64,000 nt of DNA from Nostoc sp. NIES-4103 (GCF_002368335.1 NZ_AP018288.1:302948-366947); one strand, 5' to 3'; shown: positions 53,575-62,187, numbered from the stretch's first letter. Made by a program: numbers and translations. The notes: generated by a model not told the origin, from the letters alone.

Positions 53575-54462
53575 CTAAATCTCAGCCACTGCTCGTTCAA
53601 TCAAGCGACGTGCCAAAGTTTGTGTACCTGTGTGTTCATAGTAATTTGTAGACACATCTAAGAACGCCGCCAAGTAGTCTAATTTGTCATCGGCAATTTC
53701 CACAAAATTTTGCAAGTGGTGGACAACTTTTTGTGGTGTTAAACCGTTGGAGGCGACTATTCCATTCATCCAACCTTTAACTGAGTCAAAGCTTTCACCG
53801 ATGAAGTTGAGTTTACTACCTGCATTACTGCCAGGAATTACATCTTTGATGCCTTGAAAAGTTGAGTTTTGTTCTAACTCTTGTGGGCTTGTTTGGCTCA
53901 ACCCAGATATGGCTTTGCTGATAAAATCGGGGCCTAGGGGTATCAAACCATCAACACAGATTAATGCCACCATGCGGATGAGTGATTCGCCACTATACTC
54001 ACCCAAAGATGCAACAAAATCTCCGATGCTGTCTCCAGGGATACCATTAATTTGGCAAAAAGCTACGATTTCAGCGACTAATTTTAAGCACAAATCAATG
54101 GTTTGGGCTTTGTCAGGTTTGGGAGTGACGGAATTTAAAAAACCCAACAAAGGTATTTTCTCACCAACTTTGTTAGCCAAAGCTGCTGCACCAAGGATTT
54201 TATCTGTGTTATCAACGGTTTGATAGAGCCACAAAGCTGTTTGGTATCCTTGGGAGCGATCGTTGTAAAGATAAATTGCTCGTTCGCCAATTTGCTGAAT
54301 TAAAGCTTCGTCGGTTTCGCCAGTGACAGTTTTAATTGTGTTCACAAAGCCAACAGTATTTTGCCACTGACCAGGAGCAATAAAATCGAGAGAATTCAAC
54401 AGAGAAACGGTCAAGCCGCCGGTAGGGAGTTGATCAACCAACTCAAAAATCGGTTTACTCAC
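53575..54462 (-). CDS. Hypothetical protein, mostly helical
   Basis: A 295-residue protein beginning MSKPIFELVDQLPTGGLTVS, predicted by eye to be nearly all helix (AAALANKVGEKIPLLGFLNS and similar). No signal peptide, no catalytic motif, no membrane segment of full strength. It resembles conserved cyanobacterial proteins of unknown function. It starts at an ATG at 54462, and a lipoprotein gene lies 49 bases away, upstream in transcription order, so the two may be co-transcribed. Confidence 0.75.
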   Translation of the reverse strand: MSKPIFELVDQLPTGGLTVSLLNSLDFIAPGQWQNTVGFVNTIKTVTGETDEALIQQIGERAIYLYNDRSQGYQTALWLYQTVDNTDKILGAAALANKVGEKIPLLGFLNSVTPKPDKAQTIDLCLKLVAEIVAFCQINGIPGDSIGDFVASLGEYSGESLIRMVALICVDGLIPLGPDFISKAISGLSQTSPQELEQNSTFQGIKDVIPGSNAGSKLNFIGESFDSVKGWMNGIVASNGLTPQKVVHHLQNFVEIADDKLDYLAAFLDVSTNYYEHTGTQTLARRLIERAVAEI

Positions 54463-54511
54463 AAAAATCTCCTAACTATAAGTTTTGTTATGTAATTTTC
54501 AGCAGTGCGGC

Positions 54512-55021
54512 TTATTTAAGTTGAGCCAGACCAGCAAGATTAAATTTTTCTATCCAAGCTGCGCGATCGCTGGCTGTAAATGACGGATCGCGGGAAAGCG
54601 CTTTTACTTGGTATTTACCCACTAAAATTGCTGTTTGGGTATTGCCTACTTCCACTGCTGGATAACCACCAATTGTTTTAGTGCTGTTCGAGAACTTTGC
54701 TGCTGCTGTCGGTGTACTAGTGGTGTCAGAAATAGACAGTAAAGCTACATCTTTACCGGCTTTTTTCAACTTTGCTTCTGCAAAACCTTTTTTCTCTTGG
54801 GTGTAGACGCGTTCAAAACCATCGTCAGCAGATGGGAAGAATTTATTAAATTCCCCGCCTTGGGTAGCATTTTTGGCAACCGCTTGACCGCTTTTTTGTT
54901 GGGTACTTTCCTTTTGCGCCTGGTCAAAACGTCCGGGTTCTTTTGGAGTACAAGCTGTGGTCAGTAGTAATACTGACAGCAACAAAGCAGCTAAAATTCT
55001 ACGTCCACGGTAGAAAATCAT
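54512..55021 (-). CDS. Lipoprotein of unknown function
   Basis: A protein of 169 residues starting MIFYRGRRILAALLLSVLLL and ending its signal at the lipobox LTTAC (C24), so it is lipid-anchored outside the plasma membrane. The mature part is Lys/Ala/Thr-rich with a compact domain (GFERVYTQEKKGFAEAKLKK to the end). I start at the ATG at 55021, which has GGAGAG seven bases before it; that GGAGAG is inside the alternative start five codons upstream. No family recognised. Confidence 0.75.
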   Translation of the reverse strand: MIFYRGRRILAALLLSVLLLTTACTPKEPGRFDQAQKESTQQKSGQAVAKNATQGGEFNKFFPSADDGFERVYTQEKKGFAEAKLKKAGKDVALLSISDTTSTPTAAAKFSNSTKTIGGYPAVEVGNTQTAILVGKYQVKALSRDPSFTASDRAAWIEKFNLAGLAQLK

Positions 55022-55111
55022 GTTGAGTCTCTCCATAAGCTTGAGCTTTGAGGCAATTATCGATGCTTGTTTGCGATTTAACCAATAAAATTTACTATTT
55101 GATCATGATTG

Positions 55112-55334
55112 TGGGGGAAGGGGAAGGGGAAGGGAAGATGAGGGAGATGAGGGAGATTGGGGGATGAGGAAGATGGGGTGATAGTAAGAATTACGACTGA
55201 CAACTGACAACTAACTCCCAACTCCCAACTCCCAACTCCTAACTCCCAACTCCCAACTCCCAACTCCTAACTCCTAACTTCAAATTCCTAACTTCAAATT
55301 CCTAACTTCAAATTCCTAACTTCAAATTCCTAAC
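55112..55334. repeat. Dense tandem repeats upstream of the lipoprotein gene
   Basis: GGGGAAGGGGAAGGG and GATGAGGGA units (55112-55175), CAACTCC heptamers (55210-55275), and four copies of a 15-mer CCTAACTTCAAATTC (55275-55335). Three STRR classes meet in 220 bases. Confidence 0.85.
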
Positions 55335-55988
55335 TTATACCTCAGCTTCTTTGTAAGCGATGACAGCATAGAATGGATCTCCCCCAGGCGCACCCAACCA
55401 TTGTAAGAAATTCGGTACTGTGGACTTGTGGGCTATAACTTCTGGGGTGGTAAATCCTGGTACTGAGGCGAAGTAGTTTTTCACTAATTCGACTCTTGTT
55501 GGTTCGGAAGCATCTCGCCAAGCTTGAATCGCTTTTTGAAAAAACATGCGGTTAGAAAAGCTGATAATGGCAACACCACGAGGTTTGAGGATGCGGTGAA
55601 TTTCAGAAAAAACTGCCTCTGGATATTGTACGTACTGGACTGAAACGCAATTGAGAACAGCATCGAAATCTTCATCGGCAAATGGTAGTTGCGGATTGTC
55701 GTTGAGATTTTGCACCACGTAATGATTTAACTGGGGATTCCGTGCTAGTTCTTCAGCATTGAGTCCGTGTCCCTCAACATGGGTAAACTGCATCTCTTCT
55801 GGCAAATGGGAAACCCAACTGCTCATCATATCTAGTATGCGGGTGTTGGGTTTAAGCCGCTCTGTATATAAATCAGTTAGCTGTTGAATAAATCCTTCAT
55901 CGACATGGGTGACGAAACGAGGATAGGCATAAAATAGCTTGTCGTCTGTATCATCTAATTTTTGACGTTGATTCGGTCTGAGTAGCAT
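55335..55988 (-). CDS. SAM-dependent methyltransferase (class I)
   Basis: A 217-residue protein with a Methyltransf_11-type core: RILDMMSSWVSHLPEEM for the SAM-binding region, FADEDFDAVLNCVSVQYVQY for motif II and EIHRILKPRGVAIISFSNR. Motif I is atypical (LDMMSSW in place of the usual DxGxG). Substrate unknown. It starts at an ATG at 55988 and reads away from the glycosyltransferase gene. Confidence 0.82.
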   Translation of the reverse strand: MLLRPNQRQKLDDTDDKLFYAYPRFVTHVDEGFIQQLTDLYTERLKPNTRILDMMSSWVSHLPEEMQFTHVEGHGLNAEELARNPQLNHYVVQNLNDNPQLPFADEDFDAVLNCVSVQYVQYPEAVFSEIHRILKPRGVAIISFSNRMFFQKAIQAWRDASEPTRVELVKNYFASVPGFTTPEVIAHKSTVPNFLQWLGAPGGDPFYAVIAYKEAEV

Positions 55989-56125
55989 AGATTTCTATTT
56001 TGGTGAACTTTTTCGCAAAGGTGAGGTAATTTCAGGTATTATTTTGTACAAGAACTTTGTAATATATTTTAATAAAAAAATATATAAACCATCTGAGGCA
56101 GCAGTATTCAATTACTATCAATTCA

Positions 56126-57868
56126 ATGTTGTATAAAATACATTTATTACAGCCTATGTGGCGGCGAATCAGCCAAACGGCAGTGTTTCCTTATATTAGT
56201 TTGTTAGTTTTGTTACTGCCATTATTGCTATTCAATTCTGGGCAGAATAGCTTGATGGCACATGATGAAGGGCTTTATGCTTGGCGATCGCGTCGGATGT
56301 TTGACTCTGGCGACTGGATTGCACCTTGGGGAAATGTCCATCATAAAACGCCTGGCCCTTATTGGTTAATTGCTGTTGCCTATGAATTGTTTGGTGTTAG
56401 TGAATCAAGTGTGCGGCTTCCTAGCATGATTGCTGGTATTTTGTCTATATTACTAATATATGAAATCGGCAAAATCATCTTAAATCAAAAATTAGCTTGG
56501 CTAGCGGCTGCAATTTTAAGTGTAGAATTTCTCTGGCTGCAATATTGTCGCTTGGGTACGCCTGATGTACCAATGATTTTATTGTTACTTTGTGCTATTT
56601 GGTCTTTCCTGAAAGCTGAATTACATCCTCAGTATCGCTCTTTTTGGACTTTTATTGCTGGTGTAAGTTTGGGTTTAGGCTTCTTAGTCAGAAGCTTTAT
56701 GATTTTTGTCCCAATTATTGCTTTACTACCTTATTTAATTGGTGAACATCGCCGTCATCGTCATCTTGCTAACCCAATTTTGTATTTAGGGTTTGTAGTC
56801 GGCTTAATTCCTACTTTGAGTTGGCTATGGTTAAATTGGCTGCGTTACGGAAACGGTAGTTTTGAAGAATTATTTAAGTTTGTTGTACAACAAAATTCCC
56901 AGCCTCGTTATCCAAGTAGCGTATTTTTCTATGTCTGGAATGTTCCTTTGAAATCGTTTCCTTGGGGGTTCTTCAGTTTCCTCGGTTTATTTTTAGTATT
57001 GCGTCGTCCTATTCCTCGCTATCATTTATTATTAGTGGGCTTTCCAGTTGTATTATTTGTGGAAATTAGTCTTTTCTCGACTCGTTTGTCTCACTACAGT
57101 CTTTCCTTGTTTCCCTTTATTGCCATACTGGCTGCCATTGGTTTAGACTGGCTAGCAAGAATTTACCAAATAGGATTAACAAAGAAAAATATAGGACATA
57201 CGCAAAAAAACTCTCAAACCCTCATTCCTCTGTGTCCTCTGCGTCCTCTGCGGTATCCTGCGGGAAGCCGCTTGCGCGTCTACGTTTTTCCATTACCTGT
57301 GCGTAAGTCCAGAAATATTCCTCGTAATCTCAGTTATGCTTCTGGTGTATTAGGTATTTTATTTCTGCTAGCGGGTATAGTTGCTTTTGCTTGGGGTAAT
57401 GCAGACATTCACAAGTATGCAATCCTTGGTTGGATTGTAGGGTTAGGTTGGTTAATTTTACCTTTGATCTGGATTGCTCGTTATCGTTTTAATCAAAAGT
57501 TTCTCACAGCGCGTTACTGGCTGGCTGGCTGGTTGATTCCCTGTTGGCTGGCTTTGGCTGTGGCTGGAAGCTTGGGTTTGTTAAGCGATTATAATCCTCG
57601 ATATAGAGCTTTTTTCCAACAAAGCGCGATCGCCTCTGTTCTCCAAACCCATCCTATTAACTTTGTGCAAGTCGGGGGCAAAAACTCTGTATTGCTCAAT
57701 TTCTACACTCTTATTCACGGTAAACAGGTAGATACGGTTTCCCAACTACCAGCTTTTAGCTATGCTTGGATTGATACAAATCAGACCCCTCAAGTCTCTA
57801 CACCTCATCGCGTTGTTGGTGCTGTACAAAACTACCAACTGATTCAAGTTCTTTCCCAAGATAGATAG
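56126..57868 (+). CDS. Glycosyltransferase family 39 (ArnT/PMT-like) with a 117-bp in-frame element
   Basis: A 580-residue polytopic membrane enzyme that transfers sugars from polyprenyl phosphates. HDEGLYAWRSRRMFDSGDWI carries the catalytic acidic residue of the first external loop; HHKTPGPYWLIAVAYELFG and about a dozen membrane segments follow. Residues of about 357-395 (HTQKNSQTLIPLCPLRPLRY and on) come from a small inserted element at 57194-57310, exactly 39 codons, between two membrane segments. The frame is kept and the rest appears intact, so the protein may still work. Acceptor unknown. Confidence 0.87.
   Translation: MLYKIHLLQPMWRRISQTAVFPYISLLVLLLPLLLFNSGQNSLMAHDEGLYAWRSRRMFDSGDWIAPWGNVHHKTPGPYWLIAVAYELFGVSESSVRLPSMIAGILSILLIYEIGKIILNQKLAWLAAAILSVEFLWLQYCRLGTPDVPMILLLLCAIWSFLKAELHPQYRSFWTFIAGVSLGLGFLVRSFMIFVPIIALLPYLIGEHRRHRHLANPILYLGFVVGLIPTLSWLWLNWLRYGNGSFEELFKFVVQQNSQPRYPSSVFFYVWNVPLKSFPWGFFSFLGLFLVLRRPIPRYHLLLVGFPVVLFVEISLFSTRLSHYSLSLFPFIAILAAIGLDWLARIYQIGLTKKNIGHTQKNSQTLIPLCPLRPLRYPAGSRLRVYVFPLPVRKSRNIPRNLSYASGVLGILFLLAGIVAFAWGNADIHKYAILGWIVGLGWLILPLIWIARYRFNQKFLTARYWLAGWLIPCWLALAVAGSLGLLSDYNPRYRAFFQQSAIASVLQTHPINFVQVGGKNSVLLNFYTLIHGKQVDTVSQLPAFSYAWIDTNQTPQVSTPHRVVGAVQNYQLIQVLSQDR
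57194..57310. mobile_element. 117-bp element with GGAC(A/T)TACGCA inverted ends inside a coding gene
   Basis: It begins GGACATACGCA and ends TGCGTAAGTCC, matching at 10 of 11 positions as inverted ends. Inside is CTCTGTGTCCTCTGCGTCCT and GCGGGAAGCCGCTTGCGCGT, shared with 27771-27987. A left-end copy is seen near 13044. Its length, three times 39, lets it sit in a protein without a frameshift. Confidence 0.85.
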
Positions 57869-57907
57869 ACAATAGCTATTGCTAGATAGCCAAATTTAGC
57901 TTATAAT

Positions 57908-57930
57908 AAATACTACGTGTACTAAGTAAT
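57908..57930. promoter_or_regulatory. Candidate MarR operator before marR
   Basis: AAATACTACGTGTACTAAGT directly before the marR start resembles AAATATTACGTACTCTAAAT at 60426 before the HlyD gene. Such autoregulatory sites are usual for MarR proteins. Confidence 0.4.
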
Positions 57931-57933
57931 TAA

Positions 57934-58401
57934 ATGGTTGTGAAATCCGATTATTCCCCAACTTTAGAGTCGTGGCAGCAAAATTTAGCACCACACAATT
58001 TGGGCTACCGAATTAAATTGCTATCACAACTGCTTAGTCGCAAGTTTACTGAAAGGCTAGAACCGTTTGGATTGACCCCCTTTCACTGGTTAGTGTTATG
58101 CTGTCTGTGGCAAGAAGACGGTTTACCCACTTCCAGTATTGGCGAAAAACTCCAGCAAGTGGGAGGAACTTTAACAGGCGTACTAGACCGGATGGAAGAA
58201 CGTGCTTTGGTGCGTCGAGAACGCGACGTACACGATCGCCGCATTTGGCGCATATGGTTAACGGATGCGGGAAAAGAATTAGAATCAGTATTACCCCCCA
58301 TCGCGGCGGAAGTACGTGAAGAAGCAATGCATGGGATTTCTACTGCTGATCGTGAACTGTTTTCTCAAATTTTAAATCGGGCGATCGCGAATTTATCTTA
58401 A
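57934..58401 (+). CDS. MarR family transcriptional regulator
   Basis: A 155-residue winged-helix repressor. GLTPFHWLVLCCLWQEDGLP and LQQVGGTLTGVLDRMEERAL form the recognition helix region, and VRRERDVHDRRIWRIWLTDA is the wing typical of MarR. In related genomes a MarR gene commonly precedes an HlyD/MFS efflux pair and represses it; here that pair begins at 60488, after an IS200/IS605 insertion. The likely operator lies within 26 bases of the start. Confidence 0.92.
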   Translation: MVVKSDYSPTLESWQQNLAPHNLGYRIKLLSQLLSRKFTERLEPFGLTPFHWLVLCCLWQEDGLPTSSIGEKLQQVGGTLTGVLDRMEERALVRRERDVHDRRIWRIWLTDAGKELESVLPPIAAEVREEAMHGISTADRELFSQILNRAIANLS

Positions 58402-58436
58402 CAGGGACTGGGGACTAGGGACTGGGGACTGGGGAA
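58402..58436. repeat. GGGACTGG heptamer repeat after marR
   Basis: Four GGGGACTGGGGACTAGGG-type units next to the insertion element. Confidence 0.7.
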
Positions 58437-58474
58437 GAGGTTTTCGTGCTTTAGCTTGAACTGACAGAAGCCTC

Positions 58475-58500
58475 TCACTTACCGCTATCGCGGTAAGTGA
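58475..58500. repeat. Left-end hairpin of the IS200/IS605 element
   Basis: TCACTTACCGC (58475-58485) pairs perfectly with GCGGTAAGTGA (58490-58500) around TATC. IS200/IS605 transposases recognise such subterminal hairpins as single-stranded DNA. Confidence 0.8.
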
Positions 58501-58588
58501 TGAGATGAATGGCGTTTGTGTGTTGACGACAGTTCCCTGACCAATGCCGATAGGCGAGGGAAGGGAACATGGAGGAAACGAACAATTC

Positions 58589-59002
58589 TTAATCTTCTGG
58601 TTGTTGCTGATTTTCAATGTATTTTTTCAAAGTTGAAACGGTAACACCCCCACAACTAGCAATAAAATAAGAACCATTCCAAAAAACATCTTTACTATAA
58701 AAAGTTTTTAAATGTTCAAAAAATTCTTGTCTCAATTTTCTAGAGGAAATAGACTTTAAGTTATTGACCAACTTACTAAGTTCTAGGTCAGGATGATATT
58801 GGAATAGAAGATGTATGTGATTATCTTCACCGTTGAACTCAACAAGCTTGCAATCCCACTTTACTAATAACTCTTCAAAGATAGTGTGCAAGCGTTCTAA
58901 CATTGCTGTGTTAAACGCTCTACGCCTGTATTTTGTTGTTAAAACAAGGTGGACTTTCAGGTCACTAACAGACCTCCCTTTGGAAACAAAGTCATTTTTC
59001 AT
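58589..59002 (-). CDS. tnpA: IS200/IS605 transposase TnpA (HUH/Y1)
   Basis: A 137-residue single-strand transposase. NHIHLLF is the HUH motif (H62, H64) and the catalytic tyrosine is Y128 in STLKKYIENQ; the fold fits the Y1_Tnp family throughout, and the length is normal. It acts as a dimer that cuts and joins DNA at the hairpin ends. Start at an ATG at 59002, divergent from tnpB with 74 bases between the start codons. Confidence 0.95.
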   Translation of the reverse strand: MKNDFVSKGRSVSDLKVHLVLTTKYRRRAFNTAMLERLHTIFEELLVKWDCKLVEFNGEDNHIHLLFQYHPDLELSKLVNNLKSISSRKLRQEFFEHLKTFYSKDVFWNGSYFIASCGGVTVSTLKKYIENQQQPED

Positions 59003-59076
59003 TGGATTGTAGACTTCAATAAAAATCAGTGTATACTAAAAACCTAGCACTGATTTACAAAGGTGGTGATAAACAG

Positions 59077-60303
59077 TTGAGGACAACGTATCAGTACAGA
59101 TTACGCCCGACAAAACAACAAGCGACAGAAATAGACAGATGGTTGTCTATGTTGTGCGCTCAATATAATTACTTGTTGGCTGATAGATTCAACTGGTATG
59201 AGCAAAATTGTTGTCCTATCAACGCTTGTCCTCTTGTTTGTCATTTACCAGAATTCAGAGATAACCCGGATTACTATTCTCAAAAAAAAACTTTACCCGA
59301 ACTCAAGAAAACCCATCCACATTACAGCGAGATTTACTCGCAAGTTTTACAGGATGTAGTCAGGCGAGTTCAGGTAACTTTTGATAGGTTTTTAAAGGGT
59401 GATAGTAACGGTAAACGCAGTGGCAAACCCAGGTTTAAACCTCGTGACCGTTATAGAACTTTTACTTATCCTCAAATGAAGGATGGATGTTTGCAGGGTA
59501 ATTTAATTAATCTTCCGATGCTTGGCAAGATTAAGGTAATTCTGCATCGTCCTATTCCTGATGGTTTTAAGATTAAAACCGCATCTGTAACTAAAAAAGC
59601 CGATGGGTATTACCTAACTCTTAGCCTAGAAGATGCCACAGTTCCAGCAATCAAGCCTGATTTTAACCCTGAATCGATAACAGGTATTGATGTTGGACTA
59701 AAAGAGTTTTTGACAACTGCTGAGGGTGAGGTAGCTCCTATCCCCCAACATTACCGCAAATCTCAAAAACGTTTACGAGTCATTCAAAAACGTGTGTCAC
59801 GGCGCAAAACAGGTAGTAAACGCAGGCTAAAAGCTGTTAAACAATTGGGTAGGCAGCACAAAAAAGTTGCTGACAAGCGCAAAGATTTTCATTTCAAAAC
59901 CGCTAATAATTTGCTTAAAAAGTATGATGTTATAGCTGTTGAAGATTTGAATGTTAAAGGACTTTCACGCTCTAAGCTAGCAAAGTCTGTACTCGATGCC
60001 GGATGGTCAAGCTTTCTGTCAATCCTGACAAACAAAGCCGAAAATGCTGGTTTGTTGGTTATCCCAGTTAAAGCATCTGGCACTAGTCAAGATTGTTCTA
60101 GATGTGGGGCAAAAGTTCCTAAAAAACTGCATGAACGTTGGCACGATTGCCCCAATTGCGGGTGTAGTCTTCACCGTGACCACAATGCAGCAATAAATAT
60201 CAAAAATAGAGCGGTAGGGCATTCCGTTCTTAAAGCCAAGAGCCTCCTAAGCAATAGCCGGATTGTCTTGGAAGCCTACACTTACCACGAAGTGGAAGTG
60301 TAG
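59077..60303 (+). CDS. tnpB: TnpB RNA-guided nuclease (IS605 OrfB)
   Basis: A 408-residue protein if the TTG at 59077, preceded by GGTGGTG, is the start; a GTG at 59029 would add 16 residues. TYQYRLRPTKQQ opens the N-terminal domain; the RuvC residues are D205 in GIDVGLKEF, E289 in VEDLNVKGL and D368 in HRDHNAAIN, and the zinc ribbon uses CSRC and CPNC. All are intact. TnpB cuts DNA next to a short motif at sites chosen by an RNA from the element's right end, favouring retention of the element. The stop codon is inside the right-end hairpin, where this RNA is expected. Confidence 0.94.
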   Translation: MRTTYQYRLRPTKQQATEIDRWLSMLCAQYNYLLADRFNWYEQNCCPINACPLVCHLPEFRDNPDYYSQKKTLPELKKTHPHYSEIYSQVLQDVVRRVQVTFDRFLKGDSNGKRSGKPRFKPRDRYRTFTYPQMKDGCLQGNLINLPMLGKIKVILHRPIPDGFKIKTASVTKKADGYYLTLSLEDATVPAIKPDFNPESITGIDVGLKEFLTTAEGEVAPIPQHYRKSQKRLRVIQKRVSRRKTGSKRRLKAVKQLGRQHKKVADKRKDFHFKTANNLLKKYDVIAVEDLNVKGLSRSKLAKSVLDAGWSSFLSILTNKAENAGLLVIPVKASGTSQDCSRCGAKVPKKLHERWHDCPNCGCSLHRDHNAAINIKNRAVGHSVLKAKSLLSNSRIVLEAYTYHEVEV

Positions 60304-60304
60304 G
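60275..60304 (+). ncRNA. Right-end hairpin; probable 3' scaffold of the TnpB guide (omega) RNA
   Basis: CCTACACTT pairs with AAGTGTAGG, and inside CCAC pairs with GTGG around GAA, with one bulged A. The tnpB stop codon lies in it. In other IS605 elements the guide RNA covers the 3' end of tnpB and the right end, with the guide starting just beyond. The exact limits cannot be set without the element boundary. Confidence 0.55.
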
Positions 60305-60425
60305 AGTATGTCACTGTCTTTCTGTAGCCAGGCTTAAGAATCACCCAATAGGGTGAAGTATTGTTAAGTTTTTTTTGGAAAGATAATACGCATACGAAAT
60401 ATATGATGGAGAAACTGAAGTAATC

Positions 60426-60446
60426 AAATATTACGTACTCTAAATA
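60426..60446. promoter_or_regulatory. Candidate MarR operator before the efflux pair
   Basis: AAATATTACGTACTCTAAAT, 42 bases before the HlyD start, shares AAATA(C/T)TACGT and ACT with the site before marR. Confidence 0.4.
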
Positions 60447-60487
60447 AACTACTACTAATCAAATTATGGGGCGAGGAGTTAACAAGT

Positions 60488-61957
60488 ATGAGCGCTAATA
60501 ATGGACGCAAACCTCAAACAGCAATTTTAGAAAAAGAATTGATTACTGACACAGATAATTTAGAAGCTGCAACCACAGAGACATCTGCAAAGATAGAAGC
60601 ACCATTAGCTGATGTAGTTCCCCAGCAAGAAAAAGACAAAGAGATTGCACCGAAGAAGAAAAAACCCATTGGCTTAATTATGGCAGCATTGGGAGTGGGT
60701 GCGATCGCAGCTGGTGGCTTTAGTTATCATTATTGGCAGTATGCTTCTACTCATCAGGAAACAGACAACGCTACAGTTACAGGAAATATTCACCAAGTTA
60801 GTAGCCGCATTCCGGGAACTGTGGCACAGGTGCTAGTTAATGATAACCAACTAGTGCAACCAGGACAGGTTTTAGTGGAATTAGATCCACGGGATTATCA
60901 AAGTAAAGTACAACAGGCAAGCGCTGCACTAGAAAATGCCCGTGGCCAGGCGCAAGCAGCACAAGCAAATATTGCCTTATCTTCCGAAACCACAACTGCC
61001 AAAACAAATCAGGCCCAAGGAGATGTTAGCGGTGCATTAGCTGCCATTTCCACAGCCCAAGCAGCAGTCAAAGAAGCGCAAGCAGGTATCCCAGCAGCAC
61101 AAGCTGAAGTCAAGTTAGCCCAGGCGGGTATTCCCGCAGCCCAAGCGCAGGTGGCACAAACAAATGCCAATTTAGAGAAGGCCCAGGCAGATTATAATCG
61201 TTACACCCGGCTTTATCAACAAGGTGCAATTGCCCGTCAGCAGCTAGAAACAGCCAAGGCAGCTTATGATGTGGCTGTAGCCCAAAAGAATGCCGCTACT
61301 CAAGGAGTACAGCAAGCACAAGCCAGGTTAGCCTCCGCCAACGTTGGCGTAGCTAAAGCGCAATCTGTACTAGCACAGGCGCAAGAAGGAGTAGCCAGCG
61401 CCCAAGCTAAATTAGCAGCATCTAAAGGAGGATTGCAACAAGCTACCGCTGGTGGACAGGATACCACAGTCAAACGTAGTCAGTACGAAGCGGCAAAAGC
61501 TGCGATCGCACAGGCAGAAGCATCTCTTAAAGACGCACAATTGCAACTATCCTACACTCAGATTACCGCCCCTAGTGCCGGACGTGTGGGCAATAAAAAC
61601 GTGGAAGTTGGCAACCGCTTACAAGCAGGAACACCATTGATGGCAATTGTTGATGACCAGAAATGGATAGTTGCTAACTTCAAAGAAACACAGTTAGAAA
61701 ACATGAAACCAGGCGAACCAGTAGAGATCAAACTGGATGCATTTCCTCATCACACCTTTAATGGTCGTGTTGACAGTATTTCGCCAGCTTCCGGTGCTGA
61801 ATTTGCACTTTTACCACCAGATAATGCCACAGGTAACTTTACCAAAATTGTACAGCGTATCCCTGTGAAAATAGTTTTCGACCAAAACAGCATTCAAGGA
61901 TATGAATCTCGTATTACTCCTGGGATGTCTGCGGAAGTTGCAGTAGAAGTCAAGTAA
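60488..61957 (+). CDS. HlyD/EmrA-type membrane fusion protein
   Basis: A 489-residue periplasmic adaptor. An acidic N-terminal tail of about 60 residues precedes one membrane anchor (PIGLIMAALGVGAIAAGGFS), then a lipoyl half (VSSRIPGTVAQVLVNDNQLV), a long Ala/Gln-rich coiled coil of about 220 residues, and the second lipoyl and barrel parts (ITAPSAGRVGNKNVEVGNRL). It should link the inner-membrane pump to an outer-membrane channel. GAGGAG precedes the ATG. The MFS gene follows on the same strand 230 bases later, past an inverted repeat. Confidence 0.93.
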   Translation: MSANNGRKPQTAILEKELITDTDNLEAATTETSAKIEAPLADVVPQQEKDKEIAPKKKKPIGLIMAALGVGAIAAGGFSYHYWQYASTHQETDNATVTGNIHQVSSRIPGTVAQVLVNDNQLVQPGQVLVELDPRDYQSKVQQASAALENARGQAQAAQANIALSSETTTAKTNQAQGDVSGALAAISTAQAAVKEAQAGIPAAQAEVKLAQAGIPAAQAQVAQTNANLEKAQADYNRYTRLYQQGAIARQQLETAKAAYDVAVAQKNAATQGVQQAQARLASANVGVAKAQSVLAQAQEGVASAQAKLAASKGGLQQATAGGQDTTVKRSQYEAAKAAIAQAEASLKDAQLQLSYTQITAPSAGRVGNKNVEVGNRLQAGTPLMAIVDDQKWIVANFKETQLENMKPGEPVEIKLDAFPHHTFNGRVDSISPASGAEFALLPPDNATGNFTKIVQRIPVKIVFDQNSIQGYESRITPGMSAEVAVEVK

Positions 61958-61980
61958 TAAGACTTAGCTTAAAAATACTT

Positions 61981-62040
61981 TGTGTCTTCGTGCCTTTGTG
62001 GTAAAAAATCTTAAACCACAAAGGCACAAAGACACGAAGA
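61981..62040. repeat. Inverted repeat between adaptor and pump genes
   Basis: TTCGTGCCTTTGTGGT and ACCACAAAGGCACAAAGACA pair through an A/T-rich loop. It is of the same style as the CTCTGCG family but a distinct sequence, and would make a large hairpin in an efflux operon mRNA. Confidence 0.8.
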
Positions 62041-62187
62041 ATAAAAGCGTTTTAGTTGACAAAATTCACTTGATAACTATAAAAAATCTCTGTCTGGTTT
62101 GTGATATGTCTCTCCATCTACGGACAGGGGTTGGTGGCGAGACCACATGGTATTTATGAAAAAATATTGGTAGAAACTAAACCTTAC

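Larger units (their letters stand above)
58475..60304. mobile_element. IS200/IS605-family element with divergent tnpA and tnpB
   Basis: The element carries tnpA (minus) and tnpB (plus) head to head, flanked by a hairpin at each end (58475-58500 and 60275-60304). The ends are approximate: this family has no terminal inverted repeats or target duplications, and the cleavage tetranucleotides were not identified. All catalytic residues in both proteins are present, so it may be active. It lies between a MarR gene and an efflux pair. Confidence 0.85.
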
